Shown here piece by piece: positions 16,344 to 24,139 of a DNA stretch of 64,000 bases (the stretch's first letter is position 1; each line of letters opens with the position of its first letter). The translations under genes and the position numbers were made by a program. The DNA is taken from contig NZ_CP043661.1 in assembly GCF_014217565.1 (NCBI RefSeq), forward strand, positions 5,580,001 to 5,644,000, written 5' to 3'. The DNA comes from Kribbella qitaiheensis (GTDB lineage Bacteria; Actinomycetota; Actinomycetes; Propionibacteriales; Kribbellaceae). The notes under the pieces were generated by a model that did not search any database, had not been told where the DNA came from, and was given only the letters and a program-made list of their open reading frames with translations.

Positions 16344-17576
16344 CTAGCCGAGTTGGTCGCGGCGGCGGGTTAGGTAGGCGGTTTCGGCGGTGTTGCCGGC
16401 TAGGGCGATGGCTTTGTCGTATGCCGCGCGGGACTCCTGGCTGCGGCCTAGTCGGCGGAGGAGGTCGGCGCGGGTTGCGTGGTAGGCGTGGTAGCCGGCG
16501 AGTTTGTCCTCGAGGCGGTCGACAGCCGCGATCGCTACCTCCGGGCCGTCGAGCTCCGCGACTGCGATGGCCTGGTTGAGGGCGACGATCGGGGAGGGGT
16601 CGAGCCGGGCCAGCTGGTTGTACAGGGCAACGATTTGCGACCAGTCGGTGTTGCGGACGTCGCGGGCGGAGGTGTGGACGGCGTTGATCGCGGCGAGGAT
16701 CTGGTAGCGCCCTGGAGCTATCCGGGTGGCCAGGCGCTCGCGAACGAGCCGATGACCCTCGACGACCAGCGCTGTGTCCCAGGAGCCACGGTCCTGCTCT
16801 TCGAGGGAGACCAGTTCGCCGGTTGCCGAGACTCGGGCCGTACGGCGGGCCTCGGTGAGGAGCATCAGTGCCAGCAGCCCGGCCACCTCGCCGTCGGTCG
16901 GTAGCAGCGCACGGATCAGGCGGGTGAGCCGGATCGCCTCGGCGGTCAGCTCGTGCCGGACGGGATCGGTGTCGGCGCCGGTCGCCAGGTAGCCCTCGTT
17001 GAACACGAGGAAGAGGACGGCGAGCACGCCGGTGACGCGTCCCGGGAGGTCCTCCGCGGCCGGCACCCGATACGGGATCCGGGTCGCCTTGATCTTGGCC
17101 TTCGCGCGGGTGATCCGCTGGCCCATCGCGGTCTCCTGCACCAGGAAGGCCCGGGCGATCTCGGGCACGGTCAGACCGCCGACCATCCGCAGCGTCAGCG
17201 CCATCCGGGTCTCCATCGCGAGCGCCGGGTGGCAGCAGGTGAAGATCAGCCGGAGCCGCTCGTCCTCGATGGCGCCAAGAGGCTCGGGCGGGTCGTCTTC
17301 GGACAGCATCTGAGCCTCCTTGTGCTTGTCGTCGCGTTTGTTCTCGCGCCGGAGCCGGTCGATCGCCTTGTGGTTGGCGGTGGTGGTCAGCCAGGCGCCG
17401 GGATTCGGCGGTACGCCGTCGGCCGGCCACCGCTCGACGGCCGTCGCGAAGGCCTCGGCCGCGGCTTCCTCGGCGATGCCGAGGTCACCGAACCGTCGGG
17501 TCAGGGCGGCGACCACCCGCGCCCACTCCTCATGGTGGGCCTGGGTGATCGCCTCCTGGGCAGCGGTCTCGTTCAC
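16344..17576 (-). CDS. ECF42-group RNA polymerase sigma factor with C-terminal TPR-like extension
   Basis: 410 residues, more than twice the size of an ordinary ECF sigma factor. Region 2 (HHEEWARVVAALTRRFGDLGIAEEAAAEAFATA, given in part), region 4 (LTLRMVGGLTVPEIARAFLV) and a ~200-residue helical C-terminal domain including NEGYLATGAD and LYNQLARLDPSPIVALNQAIA are diagnostic for this group. It starts inside the stop of the DGPF-domain gene (4-nt overlap), the conserved arrangement of ECF42. The C-terminal domain is required for activity in studied relatives; no classical anti-sigma factor is used. Confidence 0.92.
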   Translation of the reverse strand: MNETAAQEAITQAHHEEWARVVAALTRRFGDLGIAEEAAAEAFATAVERWPADGVPPNPGAWLTTTANHKAIDRLRRENKRDDKHKEAQMLSEDDPPEPLGAIEDERLRLIFTCCHPALAMETRMALTLRMVGGLTVPEIARAFLVQETAMGQRITRAKAKIKATRIPYRVPAAEDLPGRVTGVLAVLFLVFNEGYLATGADTDPVRHELTAEAIRLTRLIRALLPTDGEVAGLLALMLLTEARRTARVSATGELVSLEEQDRGSWDTALVVEGHRLVRERLATRIAPGRYQILAAINAVHTSARDVRNTDWSQIVALYNQLARLDPSPIVALNQAIAVAELDGPEVAIAAVDRLEDKLAGYHAYHATRADLLRRLGRSQESRAAYDKAIALAGNTAETAYLTRRRDQLG

Positions 17577-17896
17577 AGGAACGGCCGCACCTCGACCTTC
17601 CGGTTGCAGGCCTTCGATCCCTCGGTGGCGAGTTTGAGTGCCACGTCGAGGTCGGGGGCCTCGATGATCCAGACGCCGGCCATCAGCTCCTTCGTCTCCA
17701 CGAACGGCCCGTCCGTGAACACCGCCTCGCCGTCCCGGTTGTCGATGACGGTGGCCGTGGTGGGGGAGTCGAGACCCCCGGCGAAGACCCAGTAGCCCTC
17801 GGCCACGAGCTTGTCGTTGAACACGTCGATCGCGTCCTGCTCCTCCGGCGTACCGGAGTTGGTCTTGTCGTGGATCACGGAAAGCAGGTACTGCAT
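17573..17896 (-). CDS. DGPF (YCII-like) domain protein, partner of the ECF42 sigma factor
   Basis: 107 residues forming a single YCII-type ferredoxin-like fold: MQYLLSVIHDKT, the hallmark TDGPFVETKELMAGVWIIEA and a C-terminal KVEVRPF strand. DGPF proteins are almost always encoded with ECF42 sigma factors; their role is unsettled and the sigma factor in Streptomyces works without them. Promoter-proximal gene of the pair. Confidence 0.92.
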   Translation of the reverse strand: MQYLLSVIHDKTNSGTPEEQDAIDVFNDKLVAEGYWVFAGGLDSPTTATVIDNRDGEAVFTDGPFVETKELMAGVWIIEAPDLDVALKLATEGSKACNRKVEVRPFL

Positions 17897-17986
17897 GTCA
17901 GCTCATCTCCTGTGCTTTCGAAGGTGCCCTTTCACCCGTACTACGAACGCCGCTGCCCCGATCCGACACCGCCGGCCGGACCTCTT

Positions 17987-18754
17987 TCAAGAATCTTCCG
18001 GTACGCCGGGGCCCAGCGGCTCGGCGGCGCCACCCGGCTTCGCCTCCGGTTTCGTGTGCAGCACATCGCGGACCTGCTCCGCGGCGCGCAGGATGCTCTC
18101 GCTGATGAACTCGCTGAAGCGAGCGATGTTCTCCAACCGGGCAGCAGCCGGCGTTCCGCGGCCGAGAACCCCGACACCCCGCCGCGCGATCTCGGCGAGA
18201 TGCGCCGTACGCCGGGCGCTGGCGATCGTCGACTGGTACCAGACCTCGTCGTCGACGAAGTAGCGCTCGCGGCGGCGTTCGTCGCGTTCCCGCCGGATCA
18301 GGCCCTGGACCTCGAGAAACCCGATCGCCTTGGAGACGGACGCCGGGCTGACCTGGAGGTGCTGGACGAGTTGGGCGGCGGTAACGCTGCCCTCGTCGGC
18401 GACGAAGAGGCAGGTCAGCACGCTCGCCGTCATCTTGGGCAGGCCCTGCTCCATCATCAGGGTGGTGAACGCCTCCTCGTACTCACGGACGGCGCCGTCG
18501 TCGCGCCCATGGCCCTGCGCCAGCGCGATCTGCCCGCGGGGTACGACGGGTTTGCTTCGGCGGACGCGGTGTTCGGTCGCGCGGTGGGCCAGATCGGCCC
18601 GGTACGCCGCGGGGCCGCCGTTCCGCATCACCTCACGCGTGATCGTCGAGGTGGGACGGTCGAGCCGCCGGGCGATCTCGGCGTAGGCGAGCCCGTCGGC
18701 CAGTCCGAGCGCGATCCGCTGACGTTCCTGCTGGTTGAGCCTGCCTCCCGGCAC
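17987..18754 (-). CDS. GbsR/MarR-like regulator with an IS30-type helix-turn-helix at its N-terminus
   Basis: 255 residues from a GTG. The first ~60 residues (LNQQERQRIALGLADGLAYA, then EIARRLDRPTSTITREV) match the helix-turn-helix of IS30-family transposases, and the remainder is a MarR/GbsR-type winged helix (TAAQLVQHLQVSPASVSKAI, IRRERDERRRERYF). Such fusions occur in actinomycetes as ordinary regulators; it is not a transposase remnant because the second domain is complete. It is divergent from the DUF4097 gene, and the 225-nt gap contains repeated CGCAACG half-sites, probably its operators. Confidence 0.85.
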   Translation of the reverse strand: MPGGRLNQQERQRIALGLADGLAYAEIARRLDRPTSTITREVMRNGGPAAYRADLAHRATEHRVRRSKPVVPRGQIALAQGHGRDDGAVREYEEAFTTLMMEQGLPKMTASVLTCLFVADEGSVTAAQLVQHLQVSPASVSKAIGFLEVQGLIRRERDERRRERYFVDDEVWYQSTIASARRTAHLAEIARRGVGVLGRGTPAAARLENIARFSEFISESILRAAEQVRDVLHTKPEAKPGGAAEPLGPGVPEDS

Positions 18755-18801
18755 CGCGTTCTCCCTTCATGCCTGAGTCGCCAGGATAGCGTTCACTTCT
18801 C

Positions 18802-18950
18802 ATCCAACGCAACGAAGCGATAACTGCTCGTTGCGTTAAGATTAGAGCTGTTGCAACGATATTCGTGCTCTGACCTGCGTAAATGTCTTTTCTACGCAAC
18901 AAATTAGTTGCCTAATCCATGAACGCAACGTAGCGTTTGCGATATCAGAA
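18802..18950. promoter_or_regulatory. Divergent AT-rich promoter region with repeated (A)ACGCAACG half-sites
   Basis: A perfect 9-bp inverted repeat AACGCAACG (18806-18814) / CGTTGCGTT (18829-18837) with a 14-bp spacer is followed by TACGCAACAAATTAGTTGCC near 18892-18912 and another AACGCAACGTAGCG near 18923-18936. The stretch is markedly less GC-rich than its surroundings and sits between the GbsR-like regulator and the DUF4097 gene. Inferred: autoregulated divergent promoter. Confidence 0.65.
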
Positions 18951-18979
18951 ACGACGAAACGCACACCAGGGAGAACCTC

Positions 18980-19652
18980 ATGCAGAACTTCGCCACCACC
19001 GCCGCGATCACCACCGTCCTGGACATCCCCGCCGGGCGGATCCAGATCATCGCCACCGACCGGACCGACACCACCGTCGAGGTCCTGCCCGCCAACGCCG
19101 CCAAGAGCCGCGACGTGAAGGCCGCCGAGCAGCTCACGGTCGCCTTCGCCGACGGTGTCCTGCGGATCAACGGCCCGGTGGCGAAGAGTCAGCTCCTCGG
19201 CACGCTCGGATCGGTCGAGGTGACCGTCCAACTGCCGGCCGGTTCGAGCGTCGAGGCGAAGGCGGGCCGCCGCCGAGTTCCGGGGCGTCGGACGGCTCGG
19301 GGACGTCGCCTTCGAGGGTGCGCACGGTGCGGTCAAGATCGACGAGGCCGCGAGCGTCCGGGTCACCGCCCACGCCGCTGACATCACCGTCGGCCGCCTG
19401 ACCGGCCCCGCCGAGATCAGCACCCAGAAGGGCGACATCACCATCACGGAGGCCACCACCGGCACCGTCGTACTGCGCACCCAGCTGGGCAACCTGACGG
19501 TCGGCGCCGCCCCCGAGGCCTCCGCCTCCCTGGACGCCGGCACCGGCAGCGGCCGGATCCAGAACACCCTGAAGAACACCGAGGGTTCCGCGGCCGGCCT
19601 GCAGATCCAGGCAACCACGCAGTGCGGCGACATCACCGCCCGCAGCCTCTGA
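18980..19652 (+). pseudogene. DUF4097-type adhesin-like beta-helix protein, one apparent frameshift
   Basis: Starts at ATG 18980 behind a GGGAG site. Residues 1-95 (FATTAAITTVLDIPAGRIQI, GTLGSVEVTVQLPAGSSVEA) match the DUF4097 repeat fold; then the frame turns into Arg-rich sequence. The continuation lies one frame away (AAEFRGVGRLGDVAFEGAHG ... TTQCGDITARSL) and ends at 19652, giving ~224 residues. Dropping one G from GGG at 19264-19266 makes the join seamless (KAAAAEFRGVG). In actinomycetes such genes sit beside GbsR-like regulators, as here. Function unknown; cytoplasmic because no signal peptide is present. Frameshift may be a consensus error. Confidence 0.75.
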
Positions 19653-19673
19653 CCGACGACCTGACACCCACAC

Positions 19674-19707
19674 CCAGGGGCCTGCGTCCACACCAGCAGG
19701 CCCCTGG
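19674..19707 (+). terminator. Hairpin terminator-like structure after the DUF4097 gene
   Basis: CCAGGGGCCTGC (19674-19685) pairs perfectly with GCAGGCCCCTGG (19696-19707) around a 10-nt loop. It lies 22 nt past the stop; there is no T-run, common in high-GC actinomycetes. Confidence 0.7.
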
Positions 19708-19800
19708 AGAGGTGCGTGGGGAGACTCCGGTCACAGAGGGTGCTGGATGTCACCGTGATGGGTGGTGTGGGGCAGACCGGATCGGGCCTACGGTTGGCAG

Positions 19801-21381
19801 ATGAGCCACCAGACCGAGTCGGGGTGGGACTTCGAACCTGTCTACGGTCCCGACAAACTTGCGGAGTTCGACCCGGCGGAGAAGTTGGGTACGCCGGGGC
19901 AGTACCCGTTCACCCGCGGGGTCTACCCGACCATGTACACCCAGCGGCCCTGGACTATGCGCCAGTACGCCGGGTTCGGGACCGCCGCCGAGTCGAACCA
20001 GCGGTACCACCAGCTGATCGACGCCGGCACGATGGGCCTGTCGGTCGCGTTCGACCTGCCCACCCAGATGGGCTACGACTCCGACGCGGAGATCGCGTCC
20101 GGCGAGGTCGGCAAGGTCGGGGTGGCGATCGACTCGATCGACGACATGCGGATCCTGTTCGACCGGATCCCGCTGGACCAGGTGTCCACGTCGATGACGA
20201 TCAACGCGCCTGGCTCGGTGCTGTTGCTGCTCTACCAACTCGTCGCCGAGGAGCAGGGCGTCAGCGGTGACAAGCTGACCGGCACGATCCAGAACGACGT
20301 GCTCAAGGAGTACATCGCCCGCGGCACCTACATCTATCCGCCGAAGGAGTCGCTCCGGCTGATCAGCGACATCTTCGCGTACTGCCAGACCGAGCTGCCG
20401 CGATGGAACACGATCTCGATCTCCGGCTACCACATGGCCGAGGCCGGTGCCACGCCCGCGCAGGAGATCGCCTTCACTCTTGCCGACGGCATCGAATACG
20501 TCCGGACCGCGGTCGCGGCCGGCCTCGACGTGGACACCTTCGCGCCGCGGCTCTCCTTCTTCTTCGTCTCCAGGACGACCCTGCTGGAAGAGGTGGCGAA
20601 GTTCCGCGCCGCCCGCCGGATCTGGGCGCAGGTGATGCGCGACGAGTTCGGCGCGAAGAACCCGAAGTCGCTGATGCTCCGCTTCCACACCCAGACGGCC
20701 GGGGTCCAGCTGACCGCCCAGCAGCCCGAGGTGAACCTGGTCCGCGTCGCGATCCAGGGCCTCGCCGCCGTGCTCGGTGGCACCCAGTCGTTGCACACCA
20801 ACTCCTACGACGAGGCGATCGCGCTGCCGACGGAGAAGGCGGCCCGGCTCGCGCTCCGCACCCAGCAGGTGCTCGCGTACGAGACCGACATCACCGCGAC
20901 CGTCGACCCCTTCGCCGGCTCGTACGTCGTGGAGTCGCTCACCGATGAGGTCGAGGCCGCCGCGCGTGAGCTGATGGAGCAGGTCGAGGAGTTCGGCGGT
21001 GCCGTCGCCGCGATCGAGAAAGGCTTCCAGAAGCAGGAGATCGAGCGTTCGGCGTACCGGATCGCGCAGGAGATCGACTCCGCCGAGCGGGTCGTCGTCG
21101 GCCTGAACAAGTACAAGGTCGCCGAGGAAGAGCCGTACGAGCCGCTCCGGGTCGACCCGGCGATCGAGGCCCAGCAGGTCGCGCGGCTCGCCAAGCTTCG
21201 CGCCGAGCGGGATCAAGCGGCCGTCGACAAGGCGCTTGCCGACTTGCGGAACGCTGCTCGGGGAAACGACAACTGCCTCTACCCGATGAAGGAAGCCCTC
21301 AAGGCCCGCGCCACCGTCGGCGAGGTCAGCGACGCCCTCCGCGCAATCTGGGGCGTCTACGTCCCGGCCGACACCTTCTGA
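19801..21381 (+). CDS. Acyl-CoA mutase large subunit (methylmalonyl/isobutyryl-CoA mutase family)
   Basis: 526 residues from ATG 19801. The TIM-barrel catalytic domain is recognisable by YTQRPWTMRQYAGFGTAAES, SVAFDLPTQMGYDSD, the RGTYIYPP loop and LRFHTQTAGVQLTAQQP. The C-terminal B12-binding domain of single-chain mutases is absent, so a separate small cobalamin-binding subunit must exist elsewhere. Substrate cannot be fixed: GFGTAAESN and the HTQTAG motif are shared by isobutyryl-CoA and related mutases. It catalyses a radical carbon-skeleton rearrangement linking branched acyl-CoA degradation to central metabolism. Ends 8 nt before a strong convergent hairpin. Confidence 0.9.
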   Translation: MSHQTESGWDFEPVYGPDKLAEFDPAEKLGTPGQYPFTRGVYPTMYTQRPWTMRQYAGFGTAAESNQRYHQLIDAGTMGLSVAFDLPTQMGYDSDAEIASGEVGKVGVAIDSIDDMRILFDRIPLDQVSTSMTINAPGSVLLLLYQLVAEEQGVSGDKLTGTIQNDVLKEYIARGTYIYPPKESLRLISDIFAYCQTELPRWNTISISGYHMAEAGATPAQEIAFTLADGIEYVRTAVAAGLDVDTFAPRLSFFFVSRTTLLEEVAKFRAARRIWAQVMRDEFGAKNPKSLMLRFHTQTAGVQLTAQQPEVNLVRVAIQGLAAVLGGTQSLHTNSYDEAIALPTEKAARLALRTQQVLAYETDITATVDPFAGSYVVESLTDEVEAAARELMEQVEEFGGAVAAIEKGFQKQEIERSAYRIAQEIDSAERVVVGLNKYKVAEEEPYEPLRVDPAIEAQQVARLAKLRAERDQAAVDKALADLRNAARGNDNCLYPMKEALKARATVGEVSDALRAIWGVYVPADTF

Positions 21382-21389
21382 CCGACCGC

Positions 21390-21454
21390 TTCCTCGCTGA
21401 CGTCCGAAGAACCGGAGGGACGTGCCACTCACTTCTTCGGACGTCAGCGAGGAA
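21390..21454. terminator. Bidirectional hairpin terminator; member D of the GTCCGAA/TTCGGAC repeat family
   Basis: A perfect 22-bp stem (21390-21411 with 21433-21454) with a 21-nt loop, containing GACGTCCGAAG and its complement. It lies between the convergent mutase and amidohydrolase genes. The core GTCCGAA/TTCGGAC is shared with hairpins at 28202, 59071 and 60804. Confidence 0.85.
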
Positions 21455-21461
21455 GGGGTGG

Positions 21462-22655
21462 TCAGTCGAGGAGGGCTGTGGCTACCAGGACTGAGGTGCC
21501 GATGGTGATCGCATCTTCGGAGGGGTTGAAGCCGGGGGTGTGGAGGTCAGCGGCGGTATCGGTGTCGGTGCCGGCCGGGCGTACGCCGAGGCGGACCATC
21601 GCGCCCGGGACGTGCTCCAGGTACCAGGCGTAGTCCTCGCCGCCGAGGCTCTGGTCGGTGGGTGCGACCGCGGCCGAGCCGAGCGTCTGCTCCACCGCAG
21701 TACGGAACACCTCGATCGCGCCCGGGTCGTTCATCACCGGCGGGACACCATGGGTGACCTCGGTGTCCACCTCCACGCCGTACGGCGACGCCAACTGCGT
21801 CGCCAGGGCCGGGATCAGTTCCTCCGCGAGCCGCCAGGCGTTCGCGTCGAGGCAGCGCAGCGTCCCTTCCGCCTCGCCCCGCGCCGGGATCGCGTTCGCC
21901 GCGGAGCCGGAGGTGATCCGCCCCCAGACCAGCGACATCCCCGCCCGCGGATCGACCCGCCGGGACAGAGCGGCCGGGAGCTCGGTCACCAGCGTGGCCA
22001 AGGCGTAGACGAGATCGGCGGTCAGATGCGGTCGGGAGGTGTGCCCGCCCGGCCCGGTGAGCCGAACCAGGATCCGGTCGGCAGCAGCTGTCAGCGCGCC
22101 GACTCGCAGACCGATCTGGCCCACCTGCAGCCGCGGATCACAGTGCAACCCGTAGATACGCCGTACGCCGTCCAGCCCACCCGCGGCGATCACCCCGAGC
22201 GCGCCACCGGGCATGACCTCCTCGGCCGGCTGGAAGATCACCCGCACCCGACGGTCCAGTAGCCCGTCCCGCGCCATCCCGGCGAGGACCAGCGCGGCTC
22301 CGAGCAGAGCAGCAGTGTGGACGTCGTGCCCACACGCGTGGGCGACACCGTCGACGGTCGACCGGTGCGGAGTCTGTACGGCGTCCGGCACGGGGAGTGC
22401 GTCGATGTCGGCCCGCAGCGCGACGCAGGTGTCGCCGGAGCCGATGTCGCAGATCAGGCCGGTCCCGGTCGGCAGTACTCGCGGGGACAGCCCGGCCTCG
22501 GTCAGGCGCTGACGCAGTACTTCGGTGGTCCGGACCTCGTTCCAGCCGAGCTCCGGGTGCGCGTGCAGGTCACGGCGGAGTGCGATCGCGGCGTCGCGGA
22601 CCTCGTCGACACGCGTTTTCGAGTCGGCGAGCAGCAGCTCCAGCGAAGTCGTCAT
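21462..22655 (-). CDS. M20D-family amidohydrolase / N-acyl-amino-acid deacylase
   Basis: 397 residues. Metal-binding and catalytic elements of the M20D subfamily are present: ALRADIDALPV, HACGHDVHTAALLG, FQPAEEVMPGGA, the dimerisation/lid segment GPGGHTSRP and SLGGEDYAWYLE near the C-terminus. Such enzymes cleave N-acyl, N-carbamoyl or indole-3-acetyl-amino-acid amides, using two divalent metals. The exact substrate is not deducible. Single-gene unit ending at the shared hairpin. Confidence 0.9.
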   Translation of the reverse strand: MTTSLELLLADSKTRVDEVRDAAIALRRDLHAHPELGWNEVRTTEVLRQRLTEAGLSPRVLPTGTGLICDIGSGDTCVALRADIDALPVPDAVQTPHRSTVDGVAHACGHDVHTAALLGAALVLAGMARDGLLDRRVRVIFQPAEEVMPGGALGVIAAGGLDGVRRIYGLHCDPRLQVGQIGLRVGALTAAADRILVRLTGPGGHTSRPHLTADLVYALATLVTELPAALSRRVDPRAGMSLVWGRITSGSAANAIPARGEAEGTLRCLDANAWRLAEELIPALATQLASPYGVEVDTEVTHGVPPVMNDPGAIEVFRTAVEQTLGSAAVAPTDQSLGGEDYAWYLEHVPGAMVRLGVRPAGTDTDTAADLHTPGFNPSEDAITIGTSVLVATALLD

Positions 22656-22967
22656 CCGGCGATTCTGTCACCCGATCGACCCCGAGCCGGGCCACGCCCG
22701 GCCGATCTCACCGTCCGTGAGGTGAACTGGCAGTGAGCAAACCGCCGGTCCGGCGGCTGGAATCCTGCGGTGGGTGACGCCGGTCGTGCGGAACGTAGCC
22801 GTACCGGAGGAGTTACGTCACAATGCTTCGCGCGCCGGTCACTTTCCGGTATCGAGGCTCTCGCGCCGTTCAAAGAAGGCCGGACTGGCCCCTATAGTCT
22901 GCGGATGCGGCACGCTGGGGAAGGTGTGCCCAGGGCAGACAAACTGGTTCGACGAAGGAGACATCCG
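22656..22967 (+). promoter_or_regulatory. Leader/promoter region of the nucleoside-transport operon
   Basis: 312 nt without a gene. A sigma70-like promoter is visible: TTCAAA (22869-22874), 18-nt spacer, TATAGT (22893-22898), leaving a ~65-nt leader up to the start of the lipoprotein gene. The upstream part of this stretch shows nothing recognisable. Confidence 0.55.
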
Positions 22968-24044
22968 GTGAAGAAGTACGTGCGGGGACTGGCGATCGTG
23001 AGCGCACTGACGCTCGCCGTTGCCGCTTGTGGCAGCAAGCCGACTGACGACGCGTCCAGCGGCAGCGCCAACAAGGACTTCAAGGCGTGCATGGTCTCCG
23101 ACTCGGGTGGCTTCGACGACAAGTCGTTCAACCAGACCTCGTATGAGGGTTTCCAGGCTGCCATCAAGGCGAAGGGCCTGACCGAGGTCAAGGCCGAGTC
23201 GAAGTCGGACAACGACTACCCGACCAACATGACCGCGATGGTCAACGCCAAGTGCAAGGTGATCGTCGCCGTCGGCTTCAAGCTCGAGGACGCCACCGAC
23301 AAGGCCGCGAACGCGAACGCCGACATCAAGTTCGCCATCGTCGACTCGGCTCCGGCCAAGCCGATCGCGAACGTCAAGCCGCTGCTGTTCAACACCGCGC
23401 AGGCTGCCTTCCAGGCGGGCTACCTGGCCGCCGGGATGACCCAGAGCGGCAAGGTCGGCACCTTCGGCGGCATCAAGATCCCGCCGGTGACGATCTACAT
23501 GGACGGCTTCGCCGAGGGCGTGCGCTACTACAACAAGCAGAAGAGCAAGAACGTCCAGGTGCTCGGCTGGGACGACGCGAAGCAGGCCGGTCTGTTCACC
23601 GGTGACTTCGAGGACAAGGCGAAGGGCCAGAACACCGGCCAGAACCTGATCACCCAGGGCGCCGACATCATCTTCCCGGTGGCCGGCCCGTCCGGTCTGG
23701 GCGGTCTGCAGGCGGCCAAGGCCAGCAACGGCAAGGTCAACGCGATCTGGGTCGACACCGACGGCTGCGTGAGCGCCGCGGAGTACTGCTCGGTGCTGAT
23801 CAGCTCGGTGAACAAGGGCATGGACGTCGCCGTCCAGGACGCGGTCACCTCGGTGGTCGACAGCAAGTACGACAGCAAGCAGTTCATCGGCACGCTGGAG
23901 AACGGCGGCACCTCGCTGGCCCCGTTCCACGACTTCGACGGCAAGGTTCCGGCCGACATGAAGACCGAGCTGGACCAGATCAAGGCGGACATCATCTCCG
24001 GCAAGATCACGATCGCCTCGAAGGCACAGCCGGCAGCGTCCTGA
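22968..24044 (+). CDS. BMP-family nucleoside-binding lipoprotein of an ABC transporter
   Basis: 358 residues from GTG 22968 with AAGGAG 7 nt upstream. Signal peptide with lipobox LAVAAC, acylated Cys at 21. The mature part matches the BMP/PnrA family: VSDSGGFDDKSFNQTSYEGF, GFKLEDATDKAA and GLGGLQAAK. It captures nucleosides outside the membrane for the following ABC transporter; cytidine deaminase and thymidine phosphorylase genes in the same run support this substrate class. A strong hairpin follows it, separating it from the ATPase gene. Confidence 0.93.
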   Translation: MKKYVRGLAIVSALTLAVAACGSKPTDDASSGSANKDFKACMVSDSGGFDDKSFNQTSYEGFQAAIKAKGLTEVKAESKSDNDYPTNMTAMVNAKCKVIVAVGFKLEDATDKAANANADIKFAIVDSAPAKPIANVKPLLFNTAQAAFQAGYLAAGMTQSGKVGTFGGIKIPPVTIYMDGFAEGVRYYNKQKSKNVQVLGWDDAKQAGLFTGDFEDKAKGQNTGQNLITQGADIIFPVAGPSGLGGLQAAKASNGKVNAIWVDTDGCVSAAEYCSVLISSVNKGMDVAVQDAVTSVVDSKYDSKQFIGTLENGGTSLAPFHDFDGKVPADMKTELDQIKADIISGKITIASKAQPAAS

Positions 24045-24070
24045 TCCAGGACATCAGCACGTAGTACGGT

Positions 24071-24117
24071 GCGAGCCAGGAAGGTACGGCCCTCACGGGT
24101 TGACCTTCCTGGCTCGC
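24071..24117 (+). terminator. Intercistronic hairpin between binding-protein and ATPase genes
   Basis: GCGAGCCAGGAAGG (24071-24084) pairs perfectly over 14 bp with 24104-24117, loop 19 nt. Its place after the binding-protein gene inside an operon suggests partial termination or mRNA stabilisation to keep the lipoprotein in excess. Confidence 0.75.
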
Positions 24118-24139
24118 CGTCTGACAGGAAGGCTGCCGC

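Noticed and set aside
17987..18170. IS30 transposase remnant
   Set aside because: The IS30-like part is only a helix-turn-helix at the start (near 18600-18740) of a complete regulator; no DDE domain or terminal repeats were seen.
19801..21381. Methylmalonyl-CoA mutase broken at its C-terminus
   Set aside because: Absence of the B12 domain is normal for split mutases with a separate small subunit; the stop is followed by a proper terminator.
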